Shown: positions 1-11,127 of the stretch, piece by piece
How positions within the stretch are numbered: position 1 is the stretch's first letter
How the letters are laid out: each line of letters begins with the position of its first letter
Origin: Orobanche coerulescens
Lineage: Eukaryota; Streptophyta; Magnoliopsida; Lamiales; Orobanchaceae
Assembly (NCBI GenBank): GCA_033398695.1
Contig: CM065811.1
Span: 118,219,501 to 118,283,500 of the forward strand
Direction of reading: 5' to 3'
DNA: 64,000 bases
Translations under genes and position numbers: made by a program
Notes under the pieces: generated by a model
What the model was told of the DNA's origin: nothing
Databases searched by the model: none
Seen by the model: the letters and a program-made list of their open reading frames with translations, nothing else

Positions 1-657
1 GAACACCAATCTACAAGGCCTAAGCTTCCCAAGAATCGTCCCAAAAGATGATATGAAGGATAAGAGGTGATGAAAGATCTTCAGAACACGAAAAATCGGC
101 CAAAGGAAAGGTGAGAAATGAAATAGGGTCGAGGTCTATAAATAGAATTTTGGGCATTACGTACGTTATACAAATAACCTTACGTACGTAACAAACTTAA
201 CATACGTTATACCCTAGCTTTAACGTACGTAGTCGTCTGACCAGAACTCACTGGCATGATTTAGGCATTTCCTTACGTACGTAATCACAATGGTTTTACG
301 TACGTAATATCCATGTCCTTAGCGTACGTAAAACATGCACCATAGCATACGTAACACCTATGTCCAGGTTCACGCGGAAATCACACGAATCTTCCCCGGC
401 CCCGCCGACCCTTATCCGATCCCAAGTTGACTTAGCTTACGTACGTTAATCACCTTAGATAACGTACGTAATACTGCAGTCTTAGCGCACGTTATGGACG
501 TCTGATAACATACGTTAACACGTGCAGAAACATGCATGCAGAATACTGGAGATACCAAAACGTAAGGATACGAAATACGGGAAACCAACCTCCGAATAAT
601 AACATCACAAAGTTGAATCATACAAGATAAATACACAATAATTATCCGGGCATTACA
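1..657 (-). repeat. E1 3' LTR, partial
   Basis: Direct repeat of 7173-7829, differing by scattered substitutions. On the minus strand it starts TGTAATGCCCGG at 657, directly after a purine-rich tract, as an LTR start should. The remaining part of the repeat (equivalent of 5550-7172) lies beyond the left edge. It holds the TATA box equivalent at about 136-145 (ctataaatag on plus) and the ACGTACGT array. Confidence 0.93.
160..540. promoter_or_regulatory. ACGTACGT palindrome array in E1 3' LTR U3
   Basis: About a dozen copies of TTACGTACGTAA or one-base variants, separated by 15-45 bp, just upstream (minus sense) of a TATA-like box at 136-145. TACGTA is the A-box type ACGT core bound by plant bZIP factors; that these copies are bound is inference. 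Confidence 0.6.
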
Positions 658-670
658 TACTACCCCTCTA
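658..670 (-). other. E1 polypurine tract
   Basis: On the minus strand the sequence TAGAGGGGTAGTA lies directly before the 3' LTR start at 657. This is the expected position and composition for the plus-strand DNA primer of a Ty3/gypsy element. Confidence 0.7.
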
Positions 671-692
671 AAAAGAAGTTTCGGCCCGAAAC

Positions 693-2240
693 TTAAATTG
701 CAAACAATTCTGGGTACCTCGACTTCATACTATCTTCCGTCTCCCAAGTTGCTTCTTCGACTCCATGTCAAGACCATTGAACTTTAACCAAGGGTATTGG
801 TTTATTCCTCAATTGTTTGATCCGACTCTCAAGTATCTTGATTGGTCTCCCTTCGAAGGTGCCGTCATTAGCTATCTCGATCTCATCGAAATCAATAATA
901 TGATTGGGATCTGGCACATACTTCCGCAATTGGGATACGTGAAAAACATTATGAACATGACTCAGCGATGGCGATAAGGCCACCCTGTATGCTAAATCCC
1001 CAACTCTCTCTAGGATCTCAAATGGTCCGACATATCTCGGACTTAGCTTGCCTTTCTTCCCAAAACAGAAGATTTCCCGGGTAGGAGAAACCTTCACTAA
1101 CACATGATACCCGGTCTCAAATTCCAACGGGCGACGACGCACATCTGCATAAGACTTCTGTCAATTCTGGGCAGTCAACAGTCTTTCCCGAATCAAAGCT
1201 ATCTTCTCTTGAGTCTGGACTATCAATTCCGGTTCCATCCCGATCAAATCCGAAGAATCATCCCAGCACAGGGGTGATCTGCATCTTCTCCCGTATAAAG
1301 CTTCGAACGGTGCCATTTTAATAGAAGCATGCCAACTATTGTTATATGTGAATTCAATCAAGGACAAATGAACTTCCCAATCGGTTGACCAATCCAAGGC
1401 ACAAGCTCTAAGCATGTCCTCTACTGTTTGTATAGTGCTTTCGGACTGACCGTCCGTTTGAGGATGATAAGCCGTGCTAAAGTTCAGCTCGGTCCCTAAA
1501 GCCTTGTGAACTGCCTTCCAGAAGTGGGACACGAAGCGACCATCTCGATCTGAAATAATGGTCTTCGACGTCCCATGCAATCTGACTATCTCTGCAATAA
1601 ATACTCGTGCCAATTTCTCGGGTCCCCACGTGTCTTTAATTCCTAGGAAATGAGCCGACTTGGTTAGCCGATCAACTACAACCTAGATCATGTTCATTCC
1701 CGTCTTGGTCCTTGGAATATTGGTGATGAAATTCATCGAGATATCCTCCCACTTCCGCTCAGGGATCGGAAGTGGCTTCAACATTCCGGCAGGTCGTTGA
1801 TGTTCAATCTTAACCTGCTGACAAGTCAAACACTTCGAAACGTATTCGGTTACATCCTTCTTCATATTTCCCCACCAGAAGTTTTGTTTTAGATCTTTAT
1901 ACATCTTACTGCTGCCCAGATGAATAGAATAGGGCGCGCTGTGAGCTTCCTTCAGAATTGTCTGCCTCAAAACATCATCATCGGGAACGCAAAGTCGACT
2001 CTGAAATCTCAGAACTCCATCATCTTGTATCACGAATCCTGGGGCCTTTCCTTTCTTTACTTCGTCACATAACCGAAGAGTCAGAGTATCGTTCAACTGC
2101 TTAGATTTGATTTCCTCAACTAGTGACGAGGTTAGTTCCATCACATATAGTTGCCCTTGGATTTCTGGTGACCATACTTCGATCCCTTCGCGGATCAGTT
2201 CTCGTTGAATGCTGGTTTGGGATGTAAGTGCTTCCAACAC
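693..2240 (-). pseudogene. E1 integrase with C-terminal chromodomain (broken)
   Basis: This would encode the integrase that joins the cDNA ends to the host chromosome. The N-terminal zinc-binding part is visible around 1800-1990 (two His, then CLTCQQVK). The catalytic core holds SDRDGRF near 1550-1580 and HPQTDGQSE near 1450-1475, carrying the second Asp and the Glu of the D,D-35-E triad. After a GPFEILERVG-type SH3-like segment near 1000-1060, the C-terminus ends in a chromodomain-like stretch (VEEATWETEDSM at about 730-765) and a TAA at 693-695. In-frame stops lie at 1683-1685 (TAG), 1161-1163 (TGA) and 768-770 (TGA). All parts share the gag frame, so one polyprotein is implied. Not functional as it stands. 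Confidence 0.9.
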
Positions 2241-3686
2241 TCAAAGAGAAACAGATTTACGGCTCAGTACATCAGCTACTACGTTTGCTTTACCCGGATG
2301 ATAGAGGATTTCCAAATCGTAATCCTTGATCAATTCCAGCCACCTTCTCTGCCTCATGTTTAATTCCTTCTGACTGAAAATATACTTGAGGCTCTTATGA
2401 TCTGTAAAGATCTGACAACGAGTGCCGTATAAATAATGTCGCCAAATTTTCAAAGCAAAGACCACAGCTGCTAACTCCAGATCATGAGTCGGGTAATTAA
2501 CTTCGTACGGTTTCAACTGTCGAGAGGCATAGGCAATCACCCTATCTTTTTGCATCAACACACATCCCAGACCCTGATTTGAAGCATCGCTGTATACCAT
2601 GAATCCATCAGTTCCATCTGGTAACGCTAGCATAGGCGTTGTCGTCAGTCTTCTCTTAAGATCAACAAAACTAGCCTGGCATTTCTCATTCCACGCGAAC
2701 TTTTGAGTCTTCTGTAACAGCTGAGTGAGCAAACGAGCAATTTTGAAAAATCCCTCTATGAAACAGCGATAATATCCAGCAAGTCCTAAGAAACTCCGGA
2801 CTTCTTTCACATTATTTGGAGATTCCCACTCCAAGATTGCCTCGACTTTCTTCGGGTCTACTTGAACTCCGTCAGCTGATATGACATGCCCAATGAAGGT
2901 CACTTCCTTAAGCCAGAACTCACATTTGGAAAGTTTCGCATAAAGATGTTCATTCCTCAAGGTGCTCAAAATAACACGTAAATGCTCAGCATGCTCCTCT
3001 GTGTCTTTCGAATAGATCAAGATGTCATCAATGAAAACGACCACGAACTTATCTAAGTATTCTAAGAATACCCGATTCATCAATTGCATAAATACCGCAG
3101 GAGCATTGGTAAGATTGAATGGCATCACTACAAATTCATAATGCCGTCAGGGATCGTAAAGCGATTTCGATATCTGATTCCTTAATCCTCAGCTGATGAT
3201 ATCCTGATCGCACGTCAATCTTAGAGAATACTCTGGCCCCCTGTAGTTGGTCAAACAAGTCGTCGATCCGAGGTATAGGATACTTGTTCTTGATCGTCAC
3301 CTTGTTTAGCTCCCTGTAGCAATACATAATCGGAGGGATCCATCTTTCTTCCGGATAAAGAGAACGGGCGCTCCCCAAGGAGAAACGCTAGGTTGAATGT
3401 AACCCTTCTGTAATAATTCCTCCAGTTACTTCTTTAGTTCATACATCTCGGTTGGCGCCATACGGTATGGTGCTCTGGAAATAGGAGTGGCTTCAGGCTC
3501 TAATTCGATGTTAAACTCTACTTCTCTTTGCGGAGGTAACCCAGGTAGTTCATCAGGGAATACATCTGAGAATTCGTTCACAACTGGAATAGATGAGAGC
3601 TCTACTCCTTCTTTCTTCATGGCATAACACCACAATCCGTGACAACCCTGCTTCAGTAATTTCACTACCTTCATAGCTTTGATCAA
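2241..3686 (-). pseudogene. E1 reverse transcriptase and RNase H (broken)
   Basis: The reverse transcriptase begins after the protease linker (SPWGAPVLF near 3370-3390) and has the [11 protein letters not shown] catalytic box near 3010-3040. RNase H follows with [11 protein letters not shown] near 2580-2600 and [10 protein letters not shown] near 2375-2405, ending around LSRKSVSL at 2241. Two breaks shift the frame so that 3136-3378 ([20 protein letters not shown]) is read in another frame than its flanks, with some codons lost at the right-hand break near 3130-3150. In-frame stops lie at 3426-3428 (TAA) and 2241-2243 (TGA). The enzyme would copy element RNA into DNA and degrade the RNA. Confidence 0.92.
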
Positions 3687-3707
3687 TTTTCCCGAGCTTT
3701 CTGGTCT

Positions 3708-4106
3708 CTATCCTTTGAATAAATGTTCAGATCCGTCATCAGCAATGGTAGAAATGACTCGCTTTCGGTAATTCAAAATATCTCCATAACGGTTGAGCAA
3801 ATCGTCTCTGAGAATTAAATCGTCACCATGGATGTCGACTACAATAAGATCTGATGGCCAATCTCTCCCTCCTATAAACACTGGAAAATATCTAGTTTCT
3901 AGGGTTCCCACAATTCTCTCTCCGCTCGGCAAACCCACGACATAAGGCTCATAATCAAATAAACATGAGATTTTCAAACGATTAACACAGTTCAATGATA
4001 TGAAAGAATGTGTAGCTCCTGAATCGAATAAGACACTAACTGGTTGCAAAAGGATCTGAATCGTACCTGACGCAACAGCAGTGTTCTGATCGTGTGACCT
4101 CCTCAT
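3708..4106 (-). pseudogene. E1 aspartic protease domain
   Basis: A retropepsin-like domain lies between gag and reverse transcriptase in the same frame. VLFDSGATHSFIS near residues 28-40 of the segment carries the catalytic Asp-Ser-Gly, followed by a beta-rich stretch with DLIVVDIHGDDLILRDDLL where such domains usually have GMDWL; the second motif is therefore altered. Stops lie on both sides: TAG at 4191-4193 upstream and TAG at 3708-3710 at the end. The family role is cleavage of the Gag-Pol precursor. Confidence 0.85.
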
Positions 4107-4190
4107 TTCGTACAGGCATGGAGGAACGGACCCAGCACTGGATGCCTCTCTTTTCCCAATATTATGTTGCTGGAAACCACTTTGTTGTGT

Positions 4191-5306
4191 CTAATTCACA
4201 CTCATTTCCTTTGGAACTGATACTGGTGTGCGAGTAACAACAGATCTAGTTGCAACTCCGCAAAAAGCTTCACGGTGCCCTTCCTGCCCACAATCGAAAC
4301 AAGTCACAGCAGATGCGGGGCAATCACGTCGAATATGCCCTGCTCGACCACAGTTATAACACTTTTTTGATGCGTCTGAGATCATTGATGTTGTCCGGAA
4401 CTTCTTACCACCTCGAGAAGAATGCGGAGGTTTCTTAGATGTATAAAATGAGGACTGGCCCTTGCGGGGCCCACTACTCTTGTTCTCCGTAAAGTTGTCG
4501 GATACCTTCTGCTTCTTTGCCTCCATCGATTTCTCCATCGCCGCCTCCTTCATGTCGTAGGCCAGTGCTTTGTCCCGATACTGCCGCAAGGTAGTACACT
4601 CGAATACGGACATGTACTGCTGAATCTCCGGCTTCATCCGCATATCGAAATGAAAAATCTTTTCTGCCTCGGTTCTGACCAAATGCCGCACACAGGTTAG
4701 GTGGTGATTAAAAGTCTTGATTATGTCTGTCACAGATGCTTCCGAACTCTGCGGTGAGAAAAACTCTCGGATTTTAGCCTCTCTAACTCGACGAGGACAA
4801 TACTGTTCTTCCATCATTAGTTTGAATTCCGTCCAGTCAGCATTTTGATTCTCAGGTCGAATAGCTTCCCACCAGTCAAAAGCCTCCCCAGTCAGAAAAT
4901 ACTGGGCAATAGGAACTTTCCGGTCCTCGGGACAATTAATCCCCGCAAATATCTTCTCCAACTCCTTCAACCAATGATCCCAAGTAAGTGCCTCAGCAGA
5001 ACCGTCAAATTTTGGCGGGTGCAATCTGACCACCTCAGTAAGCCATCTGTCTCCCCGGGTATCCTCGTTATGCTGTTGTCCCATTGCCGTCTGCATGCGG
5101 TCCACTACCTGAGCGAAATGGTTTATCTGAGCAACCACCTGTTGAAGCACTCCCGGCATGTTAGGATTTGCGTTGTCATTTGCTGATCCTTGTTGTCCTC
5201 CATAATGGGAGTCGGTTCGACTAGCCGATAATTCTGGAGTATTCGCTGAATCCTCTTGTCTCACATTACCATGTCCGCGTCCGCGTCCACATCCTCCTCT
5301 CAACAT
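4191..5306 (-). pseudogene. E1 gag (capsid and nucleocapsid)
   Basis: The start is chosen at the ATG 5304-5306, followed by a Gly/Arg-rich N-terminus (GGCGRGRGHG), rather than the ATG at 5348. A retrotransposon gag domain follows, with LTWDHWLKELEKIF and GEAFDWWEAIR. The nucleocapsid part has two zinc knuckles, CYNCGRAGHIRRDC and CFDCGQEGHREAFC, each C-x2-C-x4-H-x4-C. It ends at a TAG at 4191-4193, after which the same frame continues into the protease, so this is probably a premature stop within a gag-pol polyprotein. Gag packages element RNA in the cytoplasm. Confidence 0.9.
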
Positions 5307-5549
5307 ACTATAAACACAATTACTCAATATCCAGGGCAAAATTTTCAAAAATAAAGCCCGTCAATATTCACAAAGTAGAAATTAAGTACATTAGTAGTAT
5401 AAGAAATTAGGAGACTTACAACCACGGTCCACATGACGACGCTGGCTGAACAGTGATGTTACGACTGACCCGTAAATCAAATAACGTAAACAGACCCCAA
5501 AAACCCGACTGCCAAGATATCCATGAATCTTATCTCCGATACCATATTC
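5307..5549 (-). other. E1 leader with primer-binding site at 5531-5544
   Basis: Untranslated leader between the 5' LTR and gag. On the minus strand the sequence TGGTATCGGAGATA (5531-5544) begins five bases after the LTR end and resembles the TGGTATCAGAGC primer site complementary to the 3' end of plant initiator tRNA-Met. No other signal seen. Confidence 0.75.
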
Positions 5550-6021
5550 TGTAACACCCCGATATATTCGGAATAATTACAGCGACGTAAATCCTTTGTA
5601 TAAGAATTTACAAGGCTAAATTGGAAACATACATAAAATAACATCAAAGTATTAATAATGTTACAATACGAAACCAGTTTCGCAGATTCGAAAAGCCCAA
5701 TAATACAAACATATCCGAAACATCAATGACATACACGTACTCGAGTACTAAGAAAAACGAAACAACAACAATATTTAACATCACTGAGCCACTTCATCGT
5801 CATGGCGGTACTGTGGCTGCTTCCCTGCTCCTCGACTACCTGAACATCAAAAACAAATGTCCACCCCCAAAGGGGTTAGCAAAACAATGCTAGTACAAGT
5901 ATCGAAAACACACAAATATGCAACAACAATGCATAAAAACATACACAAAACGGACTTCCGCTACCGGAATCCAGCAATACGAATCCACAAGATTCAATCA
6001 ACACAACATGGGTATTCCAAC

Positions 6022-6215
6022 GATCCAGTGCCCTCAGCATAGATCCCAAGATGATCCCGTCGGACCAACACGAGGTGGAAAAACCCGTCCAATGATCCAG
6101 TGCCCTCAGCCTAGATCCCAAGATGATCCCGTCGGACCAACACGAGGTGGACATCCGATCCAGCGCCCTCAGCATAGATCGCTTGATCCCTTCGGATCAT
6201 CACAACTTACACATA
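6022..6215. repeat. Short tandem repeat in E1 LTR, three copies
   Basis: Units starting GATCCAG(T/C)GCCCTCAGC at 6022, 6094 and 6157 (spacing 72 then 63 bp) with shared GATCCCGTCGGACCAACACG segments, the third unit degenerate. It has the same relative place as the 111-bp array in the E9 LTR, whose unit also carries an ATCCAGGGCTCA and CCCCGTCGAACCTACC core. Confidence 0.8.
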
Positions 6216-7307
6216 ACACAACTATGCATATACATATGCAAGAAAATCGACATGTTCATCAATATGAACGTACGTCAAATCAATAACAAATGTCATGACA
6301 ATTTAATGAAATAATCTCATGTCAACAACACGAATAAACCATATGTATGACCAAATTCATCAATTATTCACAAACTTTCAAAATATGATACTTGCCTCAA
6401 CAAATGGCGACAAAATTTTCTACTATCAATAGTCTTCAATCCGTTTGGAGAATTCTCACTTGATCGGCTCATCGGAATGCAAACCTTCATCGAACAATAA
6501 TGTCGGTATAATTAACAGTTCCGGATAATCGTTTAAATCATCAAATGAATCATCAAAAGGCATGATGTATCTATCATGGCGATGGACTATTCTGCCCTAA
6601 CACAATTTGGTTGGACCGATACTACGCTATTCGTCCTTGCAATAGCTCAATAGAATACTTTCTAAGTTCCAACACAATTCCTTCGGTTGATTGGTACAAC
6701 ATAACATGGAATTCATCCTAGGAGGATTCTAATCATGTTCTATTATAACAAGATATCCGAACTTGATGAATCATCATAAAGACTAGTTCCAATATCATCT
6801 CCTTCTACGAATTAATCCTTAAGTTCAATCCATTAATTCTTCACCGAAATGTTCGATCATAACATTCTCATGAACTAAGATAATCTTCGAAAACTAGATA
6901 TGATTGGGTTTACCATCTCAAGATGCACTAATCAATAGTCTAATCACTAGAAGGCTTGCTCAATGATTTCAACAACCAAGAGAAATCGAAAATAATAGAA
7001 TTTAATCTTCTAAACCATGATGAAAGGCTCCTCAAGAAGATAACTGATTCGGCTAATCAAAACAGGTCCAAAACGCTACTAAGGTCATGCTAAATTAGTT
7101 GGTGAAGGATCACATACCTCAATAAATTGATGAACAACGAAGAACTTGAATAAACTCAACCACCGGAAGCTTGAACACCAATCTACAAGGCCTAAGATTC
7201 CCAAGAATCGTCCCAAAAGATGATATGAAGGATAAGAGGTGATGAAAGATCTTCAAAACATGAAAAATCGGCCAAAGGAAAGGTGAGAAATGAAATAGGG
7301 TCGAGGT

Positions 7308-7317
7308 CTATAAATAG
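7308..7317 (-). promoter_or_regulatory. E1 5' LTR TATA box
   Basis: CTATTTATAG on the minus strand, about 12 bp downstream (minus sense) of the last ACGTACGT palindrome. Probable core promoter for the genomic RNA. Confidence 0.6.
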
Positions 7318-7328
7318 AATTTTGGGCA

Positions 7329-7700
7329 TTACGTACGTTATACAAATAACCTTACGTACGTAACAAACTTAACATACGTTATACCCTAGCTTTAACGTAC
7401 GTAGTCGTATGACCAGAACTCACTGGCCTGATTTAGGAATTTTCTTACGTACGTAATCACAATGGTTTTACATACGTAATATCCATGTCCTTAGCGTACG
7501 TAAAACATGCACCATAGCGTACGTAACACCTATGTCCAGGTTCACGCGGAAATCACACGAATCTTCCCCGGCCCCGCCGACCCTTGTCCGATCCCAAGTT
7601 GACTTAGCTTACGTACGTTAATCACCTTAGATAACGTATGTAATACTGCAGTCTTAGCGCACGTTATGGACATCTGATAACGTACATTAACATGTGCAGA
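7329..7700. promoter_or_regulatory. ACGTACGT palindrome array in E1 5' LTR U3
   Basis: Second copy of the array at 160-540. Perfect TTACGTACGTAA units are seen at about 7351 and 7444, with many one-base variants (TACGTATG, TACGTACGC, ACATACGTAA). Several variants are C-to-T changes at the central CpG relative to the other LTR copy. Confidence 0.6.
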
Positions 7701-7829
7701 AACATGCATGCAGAATACTGTAGATACCAAAATGCAAGGATACGAAATACGGGAAACCAACCTCGAAATAATAACATCACAAAGTTGAATCTTACAAGAT
7801 AAATACACAATAATTATCCGGGAATTACA

Positions 7830-10389
7830 CTTAACGTACGCTAACCCTTTAGCATAATGTACGCTATAGTGTGAGATTTACGTACGTAAGGAGGTGCCTT
7901 TTACGTACGTAATACTTGTAGTCGTATCCGATCTCAACTTTCGGCGTGTGGGGTCGGGCGTGATTTGAATATCTGATCTTTTGGAGGCAACTTAGTTGAC
8001 CTACATTACGTACGTAATGCTCCAAGCGGTAACGTACGTAATTATGTTCGTATTTTAGTCCAGTAGCCTTTGGAATTAGCTTATGTACGTAACACTTTTG
8101 GTGTAGCGTACGTAAAGCTGCTAACGTATGTTATCCTTTGGTGTATAACGTACGTAACGAATTGTGCTGTTATAAAAGAGACAACTTGTGTCTTTCATTT
8201 TGCACGTTCAACTTCGTTATTTCTCCAGTATAAGCATCCCCCTACCTCCCTAGATCACTTCTACCTTCTTTCCACTTGTGTTTGAGCTATACAGCTTGGT
8301 TTGGAGCTTGTTGATTGGAAGTTTGGAGTCATTCTTGAAGCTTAGAGTGTGTTCTTGTGATTTTGGTGTAGTGTTCTTCATTTCTGAAGGTATGTTATAC
8401 GATTTCACTTTATAATTTTGTAGTTATAATGTTAGTGATAATATATACTCCACCTAATGTTAAATCAATCAAGATAAACATGGTTGTAGTTAAGTTTTTC
8501 AACAACTTAATGATGAATATGGAGAACAAGGTTTGATATGGTGAATTTTTGATGTTTTAAATGGTAGTAATCATGGCTAATAGAAACTCACTCTCCTTGC
8601 TGAACTATTAACATTACTAAGATGATAATAATCATTAATTTTATTTTAGATAGGTTAATGTGTAGAATTTTTATCATTATATTGAATCAACTATCATGTT
8701 TAGAGAGATTTTGAACTCGATGAACTTAGGTTCCTCATTAGAATTGGTTGAACCTTGGATTTTATCAACATAAGATTATAGTTCAGAGATGTTAATTCAC
8801 CTTGATGAAGATTTCGTAATGATCTTGTGATGAATAACTCAGCTATATCACTAAACTAACTTGATGAACTCATAATAGATGAACATAGTATTAATTTTAC
8901 AAACTCATGATTCGTTGAACAATGATAATCACCGAGTAACCTTCATTTTAATCAATGTTTTATGAACATAGTTGTTCGGATTATATCTTTCAAAATATTG
9001 ATGTTGATGTTAAGAAATTCTATCGGCATATCCATTTTAGCAAGTTCTCCTTGAGGATTGTCCTCGATAAATGCTCATTCATTTGAACCACATGAGTGAT
9101 TGAGAGAACCTTGTATGATAACCAATAATGAGTATAAATTGAAGTTAGTATGAATCTTTGAAATGGAATTAATGCAAAGATAGTCGAACTAAGTGAATTG
9201 AATTTAGGATATCGATTCGATGAACTAGACACCGATAGTTATGAAAATGTGTTATTGAATGGATTGTATCCCTTACAAGGTTTATTGTTCGAGTAACCAA
9301 TATTAAGTCGAGGACCGTTTGTTCGTTTGTCAAGGAAGGACTATTCTCGCCTCCGTATTGAGGCAAGTTATCTTGCTTGGTTATAATGATGTTTGGATTC
9401 TTGTGATGATTATGCGTTTCGTGTATATGAAACACTTATGAAATTGTGATCCGTGAATTGATATTATTTTTGATGATGTCCCGTTTTCATCGTGGGATTG
9501 CATTCCCAAGTTCATCTTTTTGAACTGTCGATGTCATTGATCCTTATTGTCATTTCGGTGTGTTTCTCGATCCTTAATCGGATATGTGATTTATTGAATT
9601 CATTGTCATGTTGTATCGTGACATATCCGGAATCATATCTGCGTTCTGATTGGTTATTGTGTAGGATTTTTAGCCAGGCACATATATAGTCATGCGTGGG
9701 TGTTTTCGTATTGGACTGTGCGCACGAGACGTGGTTCGTGAGGCTAATTAGGTACATTGTCCCGCATATATCCTGGATTCCGTATACGGGGTGGACATGT
9801 GCACTGACACATTTCCGGATCGGGCATACTGTGATGTCCATCTTGAGCCATACTATATTAGTTGTTCATAGTCCATTTATATATTTGGATGTGTTCGACG
9901 TTTTGTGACTAAGCGTTCATACGCCCGAGGGGTATGTTCGTTAGTCGGGTTGTTTTCCTTGAAATCTTATATATGTGAATTATATAATATCTTGAGAAAC
10001 CATTTATCATGTATATCTGACCGTGTGTTGGGCGAAATACTTGTGTTGGCGAAGGGTTCGAAGGATTCTAGTTCGGGGGGCCCAAGTCTTTTGTTGTCCG
10101 GTCATGTTCGTACCGTGTAATGTTATCTTTCCGCTTTATTTTAAGTATGGACAAATGTATTGTTATTTAAAGTATATTCCATCTCCATATGGGTTATACT
10201 TATATTTTGGATCCTCTGTATAATAAGGCCGTTGGCCATACTACTGTAAACTCCTAATCGGAGTAAGTACTATGTATTGTGGTTCGGTATCACATGTATT
10301 GTCTATTTAATATGTATTTTGGGTATCGTCTGGTGGGTCCCAGTGTGGGGTACACGGCACTGTAATGGCCGCCTTATTGGGGTGTTACA
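7830..10389 (+). repeat. E2: partial chromovirus-type LTR, plus orientation
   Basis: The right end GGGGTGTTACA at 10389 equals the 3' terminus of the E1 LTR (minus sense), and the layout is the same: ACGTACGT array, TATA box, long R/U5. The first bases of the LTR are missing because E1 is inserted near its start. On the right it abuts copia integrase coding sequence of E3, so it is a solo LTR or the 3' LTR of an element whose rest lies left of the window. No gene is seen in it; open frames of 60-110 codons overlap on both strands and have no recognisable content. Confidence 0.75.
7835..8178 (+). promoter_or_regulatory. E2 U3 ACGTACGT array and TATA box
   Basis: TTACGTACGTAA or close variants at about 7892, 7911, 8006, 8029, 8082, 8107 and 8148, followed about 15 bp later by TATAAAAG at 8171-8178. 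This is the same arrangement as in E1 although the surrounding sequence is only weakly similar. Confidence 0.6.
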
Positions 10390-11127
10390 GTTGCCCTCAC
10401 AGGGACTTTTGAAAGAGCTACTGAAAAACTTGGATTGATCCATACCGATGTCTGTAGCCCTATTGAAGTGGCACGAGATGGCTTTCAGTATTTCATTACA
10501 TTCACTAATGACCATACTAGGTATGGGTTCGTGTACCTAATGAAACATAAATATGAAGCTTTCGATAAATTCAAGGAATTTAAAGCCCTAGTTGAAATCT
10601 AGACAGATAACCGTGTCAAGACTCTTCAGTCAGACCGAGGTGGTTAGTACATGAGTACCGAGTTTGACGAGTTCTTAAAATAACTAGGAATAGTGTCACA
10701 GTTTACTCCTCCAGCTACTCTACATTTAAGTGGTGTATCAGAAAGAATGAATTGAACCTTGTTGGACATGGTTCGCTCCATGCTTAACTATATTGATATA
10801 CCGATTTATCTGTGGGGTCATGCGCTCCTTATTGTTTCACATATCTAGAACAAGTATCCTTCCAAATCCATTCCTAAAACTCCACATGAGATGTGGAGAG
10901 GTAGGAAACCAAGTCTTAATCACATTAGGATTTGGGGATGTCCTGCTTATGTCAAGAATACTGAAGTAGAGAAATTGGAAGCTAGGTCTGTGAAAGGTCG
11001 TTTCATAAATTATCCAGGGGATTCCATGGGATATCTATTCTTCATACACGAATTGGAAGCTCTCGTATCATTATTGCTTTACAAGCACACTTATTGGAAG
11101 ATGAGTTCATTCACGAAGGAGGTATAG
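10390..11127 (+). pseudogene. E3 copia integrase fragment
   Basis: Begins abruptly after E2 at the equivalent of E10 position 63397. Recognisable parts in order are GTFERATEKLGLIHTDVC, FITFTNDHTRYGFVYLMKHK, the DRGG segment (10635-10650) and then HEMWRGRKPSLNHIRIWGCP near 10885-10940. Stops interrupt it at about 10600 (TAG in the E-x-TG region), 10646 and 10681, and the catalytic Glu region reads ERMN, which lacks the usual RRN context. It is a dead copy of the same integrase that is still open in E10. Confidence 0.88.

Larger units (their letters stand above)
1..7829 (-). mobile_element. E1: Ty3/gypsy chromovirus-type LTR retrotransposon, left end cut by window
   Basis: The element reads on the minus strand: 5' LTR 5550-7829, primer-binding site, gag, protease, RT-RNase H, integrase with C-terminal chromodomain-like segment, polypurine tract, then the 3' LTR, of which only 657 bp are in the window. 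Gag and pol lie in one reading frame apart from a frame-shifted stretch at about 3136-3378, and are broken by stops. The long LTR (2280 bp), Met-type primer site and chromodomain tail fit the Tekay/Del group of plant chromoviruses; the lineage name is inference. Bases 1-657 match 7173-7829 without net length change and with only scattered substitutions. It is inserted in E2; the left target duplication lies outside the window. Confidence 0.93.
5550..7829 (-). repeat. E1 5' LTR (2280 bp)
   Basis: Bounded by TGTAACACC on plus at 5550 and GGAATTACA ending at 7829, giving TG...CA termini. Its right-hand 657 bp repeat at 1-657. From the minus-strand 5' end it holds an ACGTACGT array (about 7330-7700), a TATA box (7308-7317), an R/U5 region with a three-copy repeat (6022-6215), and a CCCCAAAGGGG hairpin at 5865-5875. 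Short open frames in it are not coding. Confidence 0.92.

Noticed and set aside
8180..10389. Host gene candidates in the E2 region
   Set aside because: Only short overlapping frames without domains; position between the array/TATA box and the LTR end shows it is R/U5 of an LTR.
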